This document shows, piece by piece, positions 17,465 through 26,206 of a stretch of DNA of 64,000 nucleotides. Position 1 is the first letter of the stretch. The number at the start of each line of letters is the position of its first letter. The stretch covers positions 1,231,001 to 1,295,000 of the forward strand of contig NC_019974.1 in NCBI RefSeq assembly GCF_000328685.1. Reading direction: 5' to 3'. A program made the translations under genes and the position numbers. The notes under the pieces are model-generated. The model worked only from the letters and a program-made list of their open reading frames with translations. It was not told the origin of the DNA and made no database searches. The DNA is from Natronococcus occultus SP4 (GTDB lineage: Archaea; Halobacteriota; Halobacteria; Halobacteriales; Natrialbaceae).

Positions 17465-18883
17465 CTATGGTACGGGAACTTGGGGTGTAGGTTGAAGCTG
17501 TATTTTACTCAAGTTTGTTTTTCTTCCTGAATGATTCAGTTTCCCCTTCTCGGCCCTCGAGATAAGTTCCTGATTGAATTCGTCACCATCCTTCCCATGA
17601 TGAACTCGCCGATGGCAGTTCGGGCATAAAGCAACGACATTATCAGGATGATCAGGGCCACCATCGCTACGACGGTACAGATGATGCACCTCTAGGTACG
17701 GCTCACCATCCTTGCCAACGAACGGCGCTTCGTTCCCACAGCCTTGGCAAATGCCATCAGCGACACGTAGTGCGTATTCTCTAACGGCTTCTGATCTGGT
17801 GTATCTGGTTCGCGTCGTTTCGACGGTTGTCTGTTGGGTAGCACCTCCGTCAGTTGTCGCTGCTCCCTTCGCTCTCTCGTAGAGTTCATCTGTATCGACT
17901 GCATCCAAATTGGAAGCAGTGAATTCGACGTCATTCGCTACTGGCTCGAGTTTGAAGCGGATCGCTTTGCGGCGATTTCCGTCTGTGTCTGGAAGCTGCT
18001 CTTCGAACCAATCGACGCACTCGAACTGTCCGAGGTAGGTTACGCTCCAGGCTTCGTCATTGTTCTCGAACAAGTGGATTTCACGGCCGTCTTCCGTATG
18101 GTCGCGAATCGCCTTATTCCCACCCGTCATCTCCATATCGCCCGTTCTGCCTTCGCCGGTGTAGATGAACGTATCGCCGCGAAATTCGTCTTTGTAGCCG
18201 TGCTCCATTCCAGAGTCGCCTGTGAAGAGGAAGACGTAGGGATGGTCAGCGGAGGGCGCAATTCCACGATATCGCGCTCCACCATACTCTTCATGGAGTT
18301 CGACGCGATCGTATGTACTGCCGACCTCGAGATCATCGATCGTTGGCTTCTGGTCGGGTTTTTGGCGGAGTAGTTGCCTTCCGAAGGGGGTTAGTTCGTA
18401 TCGGTCGGTAGCCTGCTGTTTCTCAATCGCACCGATTGCTTGGAGCCACTCGAGATGCCTACCGACGACTGCCTGTGGGAGTTGGTATTCTGGGTACGCC
18501 TCCTGGAGGCTCGCCTGAATTTCCGCTGCGGTGGTCTGTTGGTTGTCGAGTGTCTGTAGAATCGTCTCGAAGCCGGCGACGTTCTCGAGGAGTGCTTCGA
18601 AGACGAGTTCTGGATCGCCAGTCTCTGCGAACGCTGTTCCGCGAGGTGTGGTTTGGTACTGATCTTCCTGGAGCTCGAGGAGGTCGATCGAGCGCTGGAA
18701 GGCAATGTACTTCTCAATAGTTGATTCGCTCTCTGCAGATGTATTTGATTTGAGCCAGTCTCTGAGGGTTGGTTCAGCGGGTTTGGTAGCATCGACGAAC
18801 TCGAGCATGGATTGTAGATTCTCGAGTCGCTTCTCGATGCTCCCAAAGAAGCGATCGGTCGTTATCCGGCCGTCGTTTGTCAT
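17465..18883 (-). CDS. ScoMcrA-like type IV restriction enzyme: wHTH-SRA-HNH
   Basis: The protein has 472 residues in three parts. Residues 1-175 contain winged-helix-like modules (LLELQEDQYQTTPRGTAFAE and IEKQQATDRYELTPFGRQLL). Residues about 185-310 match the ScoMcrA-type SRA fold that reads modified bases (YDRVELHEEYGGARYRGIAP, FIYTGEGRTGDMEMTGGNKAI, IHLFE). Residues about 385-455 form a zinc-bound HNH nuclease (CQGC, YLEVHHLYRRSDGG, DNVVALCPNCHRRVHHG) with all catalytic residues. It probably cleaves DNA carrying modified cytosine or phosphorothioate. It is intact, unlike the other nuclease genes here, and lies beside an AT-rich cassette on the same strand. Confidence 0.9.
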   Translation of the reverse strand: MTNDGRITTDRFFGSIEKRLENLQSMLEFVDATKPAEPTLRDWLKSNTSAESESTIEKYIAFQRSIDLLELQEDQYQTTPRGTAFAETGDPELVFEALLENVAGFETILQTLDNQQTTAAEIQASLQEAYPEYQLPQAVVGRHLEWLQAIGAIEKQQATDRYELTPFGRQLLRQKPDQKPTIDDLEVGSTYDRVELHEEYGGARYRGIAPSADHPYVFLFTGDSGMEHGYKDEFRGDTFIYTGEGRTGDMEMTGGNKAIRDHTEDGREIHLFENNDEAWSVTYLGQFECVDWFEEQLPDTDGNRRKAIRFKLEPVANDVEFTASNLDAVDTDELYERAKGAATTDGGATQQTTVETTRTRYTRSEAVREYALRVADGICQGCGNEAPFVGKDGEPYLEVHHLYRRSDGGPDHPDNVVALCPNCHRRVHHGKDGDEFNQELISRAEKGKLNHSGRKTNLSKIQLQPTPQVPVP

Positions 18884-19219
18884 AGTAGTAGATACTACAT
18901 TAATGAGTTGAAGAATTTTTGTGTTTATTTAAACATTGCATACAAGACTGTCCTAATCACAAATGTGGTCTTCCGTATATGGTCTAGCTTTTCGGGTTAA
19001 TATTCTGGAGCAAATCTCGTAAGGAGAGGTTCACTTGGACTCGCTGCGGTGACGTGGCAATAGCCTTTAGATAGCGCGGTCTGACTCGCACGGCAATTTT
19101 GTGGTTCTGAACGGCTGCTTGAGTGTGAACGTGCTCAGAGAAGAGGCTGACAACAACAACAAGACCCCCAAACGCAGCCGAAGTTCGAGATAGTCATAAT
19201 TTATCTTATACTATAGCCA
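18884..19219. other. Spacer between the nuclease and the AT-rich cassette, with a possible gene relic
   Basis: On the minus strand an open stretch ending at TAG 18,984 reads AVQNHKIAVRVRPRYLKA, IATSPQRVQVNLSLRDLLQ, over 50 codons with coding-like composition but no good start. It may be the tail of a lost transposase or other gene; I could not identify it. The remaining part holds the AT-rich promoter of the nuclease gene. Confidence 0.3.
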
Positions 19220-19777
19220 TTATCCATTAACCGATATTTGACAAACATCTATGTTGTGGAGTTTGTCTACTATTTCTAATGGTCTTCTACTTCCCTGGTT
19301 AGTTTCGCTAGAATTGGGTACTAGTTTGAGAGTTAGCTCAAACCTTTGTATCTTTGAATGACATGTGACAGCTATATCTTGGTCATAATTGACTGGAGTA
19401 TACTGTTCAATTCCAACAGTATAACCATCTATATCAAATGATAAGTATACTTCCTCATGATGATCAGGTACTTTGAAGAGCAAATCGACCTCTACTTCGC
19501 CATTGCTTGCATCAAGTGAACTTAGGCTTTTTAATTTTATCTCATTGTTATGTTGATCATAGGTGAACACATCAATACCCGGGATCATCTTTTTTGCAGT
19601 GAACAAGGCTGCTAGAATGGCTACGAGTGAAACCGCGATTATAAATGGTATGTCGTATCCTTGGTATGAAAAATCGATCTCTCGACTTAGCAGGGATATG
19701 ATAGCCACTACTAAGCCAGCAGAGTCTAGTGGAATCCACTCAAAGAATCGAGTTACTCTTTCCTTTTCCAAACTCAT
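19220..19777 (-). CDS. Membrane protein of the AT-rich cassette, 185 residues
   Basis: Two hydrophobic helices near the N-terminus (about 16-32 and 42-60: SAGLVVAIISLLS and FIIAVSLVAILAALF) anchor a C-terminal ~120-residue beta-rich domain (VEVDLLFKVPDHHEEVYLSFDIDGYTVG). No known family is recognised. Its ATG overlaps the stop of the upstream gene (ATGA), so the two are translationally coupled. Low GC and codon choice differ sharply from the flanks. A membrane-bound effector in a defence cassette is one possible reading; it is inference from context. Confidence 0.6.
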   Translation of the reverse strand: MSLEKERVTRFFEWIPLDSAGLVVAIISLLSREIDFSYQGYDIPFIIAVSLVAILAALFTAKKMIPGIDVFTYDQHNNEIKLKSLSSLDASNGEVEVDLLFKVPDHHEEVYLSFDIDGYTVGIEQYTPVNYDQDIAVTCHSKIQRFELTLKLVPNSSETNQGSRRPLEIVDKLHNIDVCQISVNG

Positions 19778-20442
19778 CCGTTATATATAGCTTCTTTTTC
19801 AAATATTTGGAGAGCATATTCAAACTGCTCTTTTGTACCACTTATAGATAAAATATTCTGAGAATATATTATATCAAATATTCCTTCATAGTTGAAAACT
19901 AGTTCAGCTCTTTTTACCCTTTGCTTTCCAATTACATTCTCTGGTGGGATATTATCATATGAAACTGCTATTTTCCCCTTCTGGAGTACCTGTCCATTTC
20001 CCATATCGGTATTATCTGATCGAATCTTTACCTTGATTTCACGAATCTCATAAGATGATTCTATAAAATTCCATATTCCGGTCATCGATATTCCGCAGCC
20101 AGGTTGGATAGCTATATCATCTGCCAATAACTTTCTGAGTTCAAAAAGCACCTGCTCCCCCAAATTATCTCTTCGGCCAGGGTCCAGTATAAACAGTTTT
20201 GACTCAGTTCGGAAAGAAAAATCCATAGAAATTGGAGTCGGCTCTCCACGTGGCGGATAAAGCAGATACGTAAATGCGCCTTTGATGATTTCTTGGCCGG
20301 TGAAGGGGTATTCATTTTCCGCTAAGCGAGGTTCAGCGAGTTCAGACTCTATCTTAACATCAGTGATCTTCTCACTGGAGACATGTCTCAGAGCCTCCCT
20401 CCAACTTTTTGATTTTAGTGTGGCTCGCCGAACTTCGCTCAT
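19774..20442 (-). CDS. Unknown protein of the AT-rich cassette, 222 residues
   Basis: A soluble protein without a recognised domain (MSEVRRATLKSKSWREAL ...). Its C-terminal segment GIFDIIYSQNILSISGTKEQF resembles a stretch of the upstream 357-residue protein (ADIYWIYPNYMYFRGAKDDV): both show I-x-x-I-Y-x-x-N, a short gap, G-x-K and an Ala-containing helix. It lies 80 bp after the upstream gene and overlaps the downstream membrane gene by 4 bp. It is probably a cytoplasmic partner of one or both. Confidence 0.6.
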   Translation of the reverse strand: MSEVRRATLKSKSWREALRHVSSEKITDVKIESELAEPRLAENEYPFTGQEIIKGAFTYLLYPPRGEPTPISMDFSFRTESKLFILDPGRRDNLGEQVLFELRKLLADDIAIQPGCGISMTGIWNFIESSYEIREIKVKIRSDNTDMGNGQVLQKGKIAVSYDNIPPENVIGKQRVKRAELVFNYEGIFDIIYSQNILSISGTKEQFEYALQIFEKEAIYNG

Positions 20443-20522
20443 CCTACTGTATTCCTACTTTGAGGGCCAAGGTCTAGACCCTTTCGGCCTATCGTTACTT
20501 TTGTCTCTACCTCACTACCCAT

Positions 20523-21596
20523 TTACAGATCCCATTCGCTATTATTGTCTCCTCGTTTATCGCAATATTCGCGTCTTAGTATTTCAGATATGTTATCTAA
20601 TGTCATTCCATGTGCTTGGCAAGTATCAAACAAGTCCAAGAAAAAAGTATATGGCGGATACTTGTTCTTTGGGTCCAAGTTGTTCCAATATTTCTCTAGT
20701 TCAACTAGTTCGTTGAGGAACCTTAGAGAGAGAGACATCCTTCGAGTATTGTTTGACTTTTTTATAGACTTTGCAGAAGATTTGATATGGACTTTGTCAA
20801 TTTGTATCTTTGATTTGATTGTATTGTCGCCCATTGCAAATCCTCCTTCGATCATTTTCAGCGATTTATTTTGTAATATTGCAGATAGAAGCGGGGGAGA
20901 CTCGATGAGTTGGGTCGTGTCGCCCACTATATTATTACCGCCCCATACGTCTGTGTTTCCAGTTACACTAGCATCAGTAAGTGTATCTATTTCTATTGCG
21001 GACCCGGGGAGATCTGTTCCATTATATTGATGTGAAAATAACCAAAGAAGAAAGTCCGCATGGAAAGAAATTGATTGGAATTTCGAAAACCGCGAGGGTT
21101 GTTGTGGACTAACCGCAGTACCCCCATCACTTGCTATATCAGCATCTAATATAGACGAAGTATACTCGATAGCTTCTGTTACATCATCTTTTGCACCCCG
21201 AAAGTACATATAATTTGGATAGATCCAATAAATATCAGCATCCTTTATGATTGGTATTTCTACTTTCTGTAGTTCTTTTTTGCCACTCAAATATCCATCT
21301 TTCTCAATTCTATCTTCATATAAAAACCGGAGGGAAATCAGCTGGCCTGCTAATTCTTCTAGCTCTCCAGAAACGCTATCGTCATCTCTAATATAATCAC
21401 GGAGTGGTATTTTTTCGACCCCTCTATCAGATTCTCTTTTAGTATCTTCGAATTGACCCAGATCAGCTAGTAATTCTGCTTCAGCCTCTATAAGTCCTCT
21501 CCGGTATTTGGAATCTACCGCTAGATCTGTTTCGTAGATCCCATTAAATATGAGATACCCCTGGTAGTCGAATTTCTCCTCCTCCTCCCCGCTCAT
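20523..21596 (-). CDS. Unknown protein of the AT-rich cassette, 357 residues
   Basis: I start at ATG 21,596 (MSGEEEEKFDYQGYLIFNGIY); an upstream in-frame start at 21,635 lacks coding character. No catalytic motif is evident. The N-terminal ~180 residues are alpha-helical with the IYWIYPNYMYFRGAK segment; a low-complexity Gly/Asn stretch (NTDVWGGNNIVGDT) follows, and the C-terminus is helical and Lys-rich (NELVELEKYWNNLDPKNKYPPY). As the first gene of the cassette it may be the sensor or core protein. Function unknown. Confidence 0.55.
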   Translation of the reverse strand: MSGEEEEKFDYQGYLIFNGIYETDLAVDSKYRRGLIEAEAELLADLGQFEDTKRESDRGVEKIPLRDYIRDDDSVSGELEELAGQLISLRFLYEDRIEKDGYLSGKKELQKVEIPIIKDADIYWIYPNYMYFRGAKDDVTEAIEYTSSILDADIASDGGTAVSPQQPSRFSKFQSISFHADFLLWLFSHQYNGTDLPGSAIEIDTLTDASVTGNTDVWGGNNIVGDTTQLIESPPLLSAILQNKSLKMIEGGFAMGDNTIKSKIQIDKVHIKSSAKSIKKSNNTRRMSLSLRFLNELVELEKYWNNLDPKNKYPPYTFFLDLFDTCQAHGMTLDNISEILRREYCDKRGDNNSEWDL

Positions 21597-21797
21597 AGCT
21601 TGATGATAGTGTGTATAGAGACTACAAAAAACCACACGTTATCTATACATATATTGTCAAAAACATCATATAGTGCTTCGGAAAATATTATTTTAAAATA
21701 CTTTCAAATTATTTTGTATTTCCTATATTGGGGTGGCGTATGATTTTGGCTCATGAGAGTTGACGAGGTTCTAAATTCGACAGTACCTGCGACTTAG

Positions 21798-22070
21798 TCA
21801 AGTGCTTTCATCTCGAGGATCCTCCACAAGCTCGTAGAGCCCCTCATATACCTTACATGCATTACCGTGCTCTACAAGTCGACCAAGCCGGTCGCGAACA
21901 TACTGAAGACTGTAACCAGTTTCGTCAGCAACATATGGCGCAGTAACACGCCCCTCATTCAGCATATCGAGTAACGCTTCATCAGCTGGTCCAAGATCGT
22001 CCTCCTCGAGCATGATGTCTTGGATCGTAGTTATTGCGCTCATGCCTAAAGGGACGGTGGCTTTAGACAT
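21798..22070 (-). CDS. Small winged-helix DNA-binding protein
   Basis: This 90-residue protein has a wHTH core (PADEALLDMLNEGRVTAPYVADETGYSLQYVRDRLGRLVEHGNACKV), the layout of the very common small haloarchaeal regulators. ATG 22,070 is leaderless-compatible; ATG 22,043 (MSAITTIQ) is the alternative. It is divergent from the module beginning at 22,204 and may control it. The short spacer carries the inverted sequence CTTAGACCCTAAG at about 22,089-22,101, a candidate operator. Confidence 0.75.
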   Translation of the reverse strand: MSKATVPLGMSAITTIQDIMLEEDDLGPADEALLDMLNEGRVTAPYVADETGYSLQYVRDRLGRLVEHGNACKVYEGLYELVEDPRDEST

Positions 22071-22203
22071 AAGCCTTGTCCCATTATCCTTAGACCCTAA
22101 GGGTTAAGTGCGTATGCCCTCTACTGTAGAATAAGCACGGGACGCCTCGGAAAACTCTGAGGCCGGTGGTGGCACACCGACCCCGTGCTGGCCTTACCAG
22201 CAT

Positions 22204-22503
22204 ATGAGTATACAACCGCACTCCCCCGAAACCGTTTCGGCTCGCAGTCGCACTGACCACCGACCGGACTACATTCTCGTCGGCATCGACACCGAGGGCG
22301 CACACCACGTCTACCGAACCACCGACGAAACCGTCCACGTCATCCACAATACCGACCGAACCTGACGCTACAACCTCCAAGCGCACAACCAGCGCATCTA
22401 CGACTGGATCGAGTACGTCAAAGCCGAACGCGGCTTCGCAACCCAACACCTCTACTCGAGCTTCTCCGCTGCATTCCTCAACTCTAACGGTGACGACCAA
22501 TGA
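22204..22503 (+). pseudogene. First gene of the repeated module, with an in-frame TGA
   Basis: ATG 22,204 opens a frame (MSIQPHSPETVSARS ... YILVGIDTEGAHHVYRTTDETVHVIH) with TGA at 22,363-22,365. Coding-like sequence resumes in the same frame (RYNLQAHNQRIYDWIEYVKAE) and ends at 22,503, overlapping the next ATG by 4 bp as expected for an operon. The surrounding residues suggest that the stop replaced a Trp codon (TGG to TGA). The family is unknown to me. Confidence 0.55.
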
Positions 22504-22865
22504 GAGTCGCCACCACCCCCATGCAACTCCTCGAGGGATTCCCAGTCGGTCCCCAACCCACTGCGTGCCAACACTGCGGGGACACCCTCCAGGAAGGCGA
22601 CCACGCAACCGTCTTTGCCGCCCGCCCAGCCGACGCAGACCAGTGGGCGATCCATCGCCCCTACTGTCCGACCTGCAGTCCCGACACCATCCGCCATCCA
22701 ACAGTCGGCTGTACGGAACTCCTCGCGCAGTGCCGACTCGGCACCCGCGCTGATCTGGCCACCCAGCAGACCCGGCTGGTCGTCCTCGAGCCCGAACTCC
22801 AAGACTCGAGTCCACCGACCAACAGGGCCACCGATCCACGGGCAATGCCCGTCCCAACCCGGTGA
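22500..22865 (+). CDS. Cys-rich small protein of the repeated module, copy 2
   Basis: A 121-residue paralog of the protein at 14,812: QLLEGFPVGPQ, CQHCGDTLQEGDHATVFAARPADADQW, YCPTC, GCTELLAQCRLGTRADLATQQ. It has two CxxC pairs and so is a probable zinc-ribbon or treble-clef protein. The ATGA overlap with the gene before it, and the large HTH gene starting 150 bp later, make this a three-gene operon. The C-terminus is shorter than in copy 1. Confidence 0.65.
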   Translation: MRVATTPMQLLEGFPVGPQPTACQHCGDTLQEGDHATVFAARPADADQWAIHRPYCPTCSPDTIRHPTVGCTELLAQCRLGTRADLATQQTRLVVLEPELQDSSPPTNRATDPRAMPVPTR

Positions 22866-23014
22866 GCGCTCTGCCACGAATTCGCGCCGACAGCTCGTGA
22901 GCCACTGCGCTCGGCTGTCCGCACTCTACACACTCGCTAGGACTCGATGGCACCCCACCCCACTCACCAGTCAGCACACCCCCAGCGAACACTCCCACTC
23001 GAGGTGGGCCCACC

Positions 23015-25548
23015 GTGACCGACGCGGGACTCACTCCGACACAGCAACCGCCACTCTCACCAGCGGCCACCCTCGAGATCGACACCGATCCCGTCTCCGA
23101 ACTCTGAACACAGCTGTTCGACCACCAGTCGATTCGAGACCGATTCATTCGCGCCGTCCGCCAGTTTGCCGACGACCGGACTGTCTCCGAGTGCTACGAG
23201 GCCCTCGAGAAACAGCAGATCCCCTACTGGCTGCGCTCGCGAATCTTAGACGTCGCCCGTGGCAATCGACGGGAAGCCTGGCGACTCGCCGCCGATCTCG
23301 TGCCGAACCTCGGGCAAGGCCATGCGAGTCTCAAGGACCTGTTCGCAACTGCCGAGTTCTTCGCCACCAACGCCTCCAATGAACAGCCACCGACACTCGC
23401 AGTGACGATCGACCGTGCGTTTGAGGACGCACCACGACGCAAACGTGAGTCGATCTGCCGCCTGCTAGCTGTCCTTGCAACGGGCTTCGACGTTCGAGTC
23501 ATCGCGAGTGGCCGCACTCAACACTGGCTCGCTCGAGAGCACCGCGAAGAGCTGCCCGGCGTGAGCGAGTGGCGAGAGACACACCACCCGAGTGGGGACC
23601 AAGTTGAGCAAGCACTCGAGGTACTGGACCCGAACGGTCGGAAGGTCGAACTCCTCCGACAGCTCGCGGATGAACCCGCCCAGACGATCTCGAGACACGC
23701 ACTGCGAGCAATGCACGACGTCGACCGCAGTCGGATCTCCCAACTGCTGGTCTCCGAGCAGAGCTCGCTCACCGAGCTTGGACTCATCGCCGAGTTTGGG
23801 CCTGCCGATGATCGGACTGTCGAGTTGCTCGAGGCTGGCCGACAGCTACTCGCCACGCTGGACGCCCAAGTCGGCCGGCAGCAGGAACTGACCGAGGCCG
23901 TGAGCGACACCGGAACATCCTGCACACAGTGCCGTGTAACCCCGCGTACACGAGGGGAGGGGGGTGACGGCAGTACAGACAGCAACCCCTACCAGACAGC
24001 CTACCTCGACCGTCCAGGCCATGCCGGTGCCGTCGGCTGTGGGGAAGATGGCGACATTACCCTTGTCGAAGCGCCGTTCGAGGACCAGACAGACGCTCCA
24101 GACCACACTCGATATGTGAGCTTCGACGGCGATCGGGAGAAAGCCGTGATCGCGGTTCGAGCGAGCGGGCCCCTGCAGTACGTGGTGAGTCTCGCGACAG
24201 CGTTAGCCTCTCCCCGTCTGGTCAACCGAGTCCTCACCGATAGTCGCCTCGAGTCTCTGGAGGATCCGCCGGCGATTCTCCGGGATGCTCGCTGTATTGG
24301 TGGACTCTCCGATGAAGCCCTCGAGGATCCCGAAATGCTCCGAGAGGCGTTCATCGAGTGGGGTACCGAGCTCGAGGATCTCACGGCGAAGCTTTCGGCC
24401 GGCGAGTACGAGGATCGTAATCGATTCCGGAGTTCGATCATGCGGTCGGCGCACGGGCTCGCCGGGTCGCTCGTCCATCTCTTCGATGCTCTCGAGATCG
24501 ACGTCACTCGCGAACTCCGAGTGCCGGCTGGGCTCGACGCGAACTCGCTGAAGGAACTCGCGACCTCGATCGGTATTTCGACGGCAATTCAGTCGAAATA
24601 CGGTGCGTTCGCCTGCTACCGGCAACTGTTCGAAGCTCGAGAGAAGAAGCGACAGACCGCACTCTCGCCAACAGTCGATGCGGACGACCCGCTAGGGACG
24701 CTCATTGGATCTCTGGTCGTTCGTGGGCAAGACGTCCACGACTCCAACCAAAGCTCGAGCACTCGCTCGAGACGCCAGCAGCGCTCGTTGAAGACTCACC
24801 CGAATTCGCAGTCCGTGTTTCCCTTTCAGAGGTCGACCGGGCCGCCTACGCAGCGGCTGCGACGCGAATCCTCCAGGCCAAGAACCTCCGACCAACTCGA
24901 GAGACCGTTTCGTTGCTCCATGCACTGGCTGGTTCGCCGTACGCCACTGCTCGAGCACTGCAACAACTCGCCGGCGAGGACGAGAGACGAGAACTCCGGC
25001 CAGATGAACTCCGCTATGCTCTAGGAACACTCGAGCCTGCGCAGTTGCTCTCCGATCTCCCATCGACGGTTGGCCGAATCGTTCAGACGCTTCTCACCGC
25101 TGAGAGTCGGCTCTCACAACGTGGGCTTGCCGACCGAGCGGACGTCTCGGCACGAACGGTCCGGAACTACCGGGATCGACTCGAAGCGATCGATCTCATC
25201 CATGTCGACGAGAGCGGGTATCGACTAGCGTTGTCGTTCCAGACTGCCACTGAGCGACACGATCCCGTTGTTCCGACCGTTCTCGAGGAGAGTCAGACGC
25301 TACTCGACGCGGCCGATGCATTGCTCGGAACGGTTCTTCCACCCAATCGCTACGGCGACCCCGACGACCCACTTGGGAGTACGCTGTTCTGGCCACCGGG
25401 TCCATCGCGACTACTCGAGCATCCAACTGTTGGTCCCTGGCTTCGGGTTGCTGCTGCGCTCACAGCGATAGACTGCTTTGGGAGCAAGCGGACCCTCCAG
25501 TTAGGCCCACCGCTCGAGCAGCAATCGCTTTTTCGTACACCCTCGTAG
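23015..25548 (+). pseudogene. Large multi-HTH protein of the repeated module, most complete copy
   Basis: GTG 23,015 follows GAGGTG at 23,001. The frame reads VTDAGLTPTQQPPLSP, meets TGA at 23,105-23,107 (ELxTQLFDHQSIRDRF; Trp would fit), then runs openly from about 23,108 to 24,760. After a frameshift in a repeat-like GCTCGAG-rich stretch near 24,760 it continues in the next frame (LETPAALVEDSPEFAVRV ...) to 25,548. The intact ancestor would be about 840 residues: an N-terminal P-loop-free helical domain (LAVTIDRAFEDAPRRKRESI), an HTH near residues 220-290, and a C-terminal HTH (LADRADVSARTVRNYRDRLEAIDL). Function unknown; DNA binding is likely. Confidence 0.65.
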
Positions 25549-25590
25549 CAGCTGGATCCCGTTCGATCTCTGATTTGCCACCACGCTCAG

Positions 25591-25742
25591 TTAACCAACA
25601 CGTTTGGTCTTTTCAGGCAGTAATGAGACAAGCATGACGGAACGACCGTCCACACCAAAGTTTCAATCCTTTTTCAAGATGGTGGCGGTCTCTTTCTCAA
25701 TGAAAAGACCAAGTCTCTCTACCGTCCCTCTCTGTTGGTTAA
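25591..25742. repeat. TTAACCAACA inverted repeat, copy 2, split by an insertion
   Basis: TTAACCAACA at 25,591-25,600 and TGTTGGTTAA at 25,733-25,742 are the same pair as at 10,413-10,455. Here 132 bp separate them instead of 23 because a small element has inserted between the arms. Confidence 0.75.
25604..25712. mobile_element. 109-bp MITE-like insertion
   Basis: The insert has perfect 12-bp terminal inverted repeats (TTGGTCTTTTCA at the left, TGAAAAGACCAA at the right) and no gene. It is absent from the homologous site at 10,413-10,455, which reveals its exact limits to within a few bases. It was probably moved in trans by a transposase that I cannot name. Confidence 0.65.
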
Positions 25743-25776
25743 TCGTGGTCGTTGCCGGCGACACCTCCGCCTACTG

Positions 25777-26205
25777 TTACTGCTCCCACAGCGTCTGGAT
25801 GCGTTCCTCAATCCGATCGAGGGCGAGGCGGCTCACGTCACGATGGTCGGCCGGCCACTGGGCGTTTTCCGCGTCGGTCCGGCTGGCGTCCGGGGGCGGG
25901 TGGAAGTGATCGCGAGAGTTGTGCGCGTTCGGGTGCCGATCCCATCGACACGCCCACGCGCCGTCCCGCCGCTCCTCCTGATAGTGGAAGGTGAAGTCGT
26001 CGTTGCGATACCAGCGAATCTCAAAGCGAGCAGACGCCTCGTTCGGGTAGTAGTCGCCGGACAGCACGACACGAAGATGCAGCTTCCCCTCCTCGACGAT
26101 CTCCGCCGACTCGAACATGCGGTGCCCGACGAATCGGGACCGAATTCGCTCCAATACCGACCGGTCTATCGGTGCGGGACTCGCACCGTCATCTGCCGGA
26201 ACCAT
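25777..26205 (-). CDS. TumE-like toxin family protein
   Basis: The protein has 142 residues from ATG 26,205, one base after the stop of the HTH gene. The core FEIRWYRNDDFTFHYQEE and CRWDRHPNAHNSRDHFHPPPDA resembles the TumE (DUF6516) fold, whose members end in a His-rich HH-x-H stretch. In haloarchaea this gene always seems to follow a small HTH gene, as here. A toxin-antitoxin function is known for TumE of thermophiles; here it is inference. Confidence 0.55.
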   Translation of the reverse strand: MVPADDGASPAPIDRSVLERIRSRFVGHRMFESAEIVEEGKLHLRVVLSGDYYPNEASARFEIRWYRNDDFTFHYQEERRDGAWACRWDRHPNAHNSRDHFHPPPDASRTDAENAQWPADHRDVSRLALDRIEERIQTLWEQ

Positions 26206-26206
26206 C

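Noticed and set aside
22363-23107. Selenocysteine or other recoding at the TGA codons
   Set aside because: Haloarchaea are not known to use it, no SECIS-like element was recognised and the genes also carry frameshifts; ordinary decay is simpler.
22090-23148. A 352-residue minus frame across the module genes
   Set aside because: Gly/Val-rich shadow; the plus-strand operon with overlaps and paralogs explains the region.
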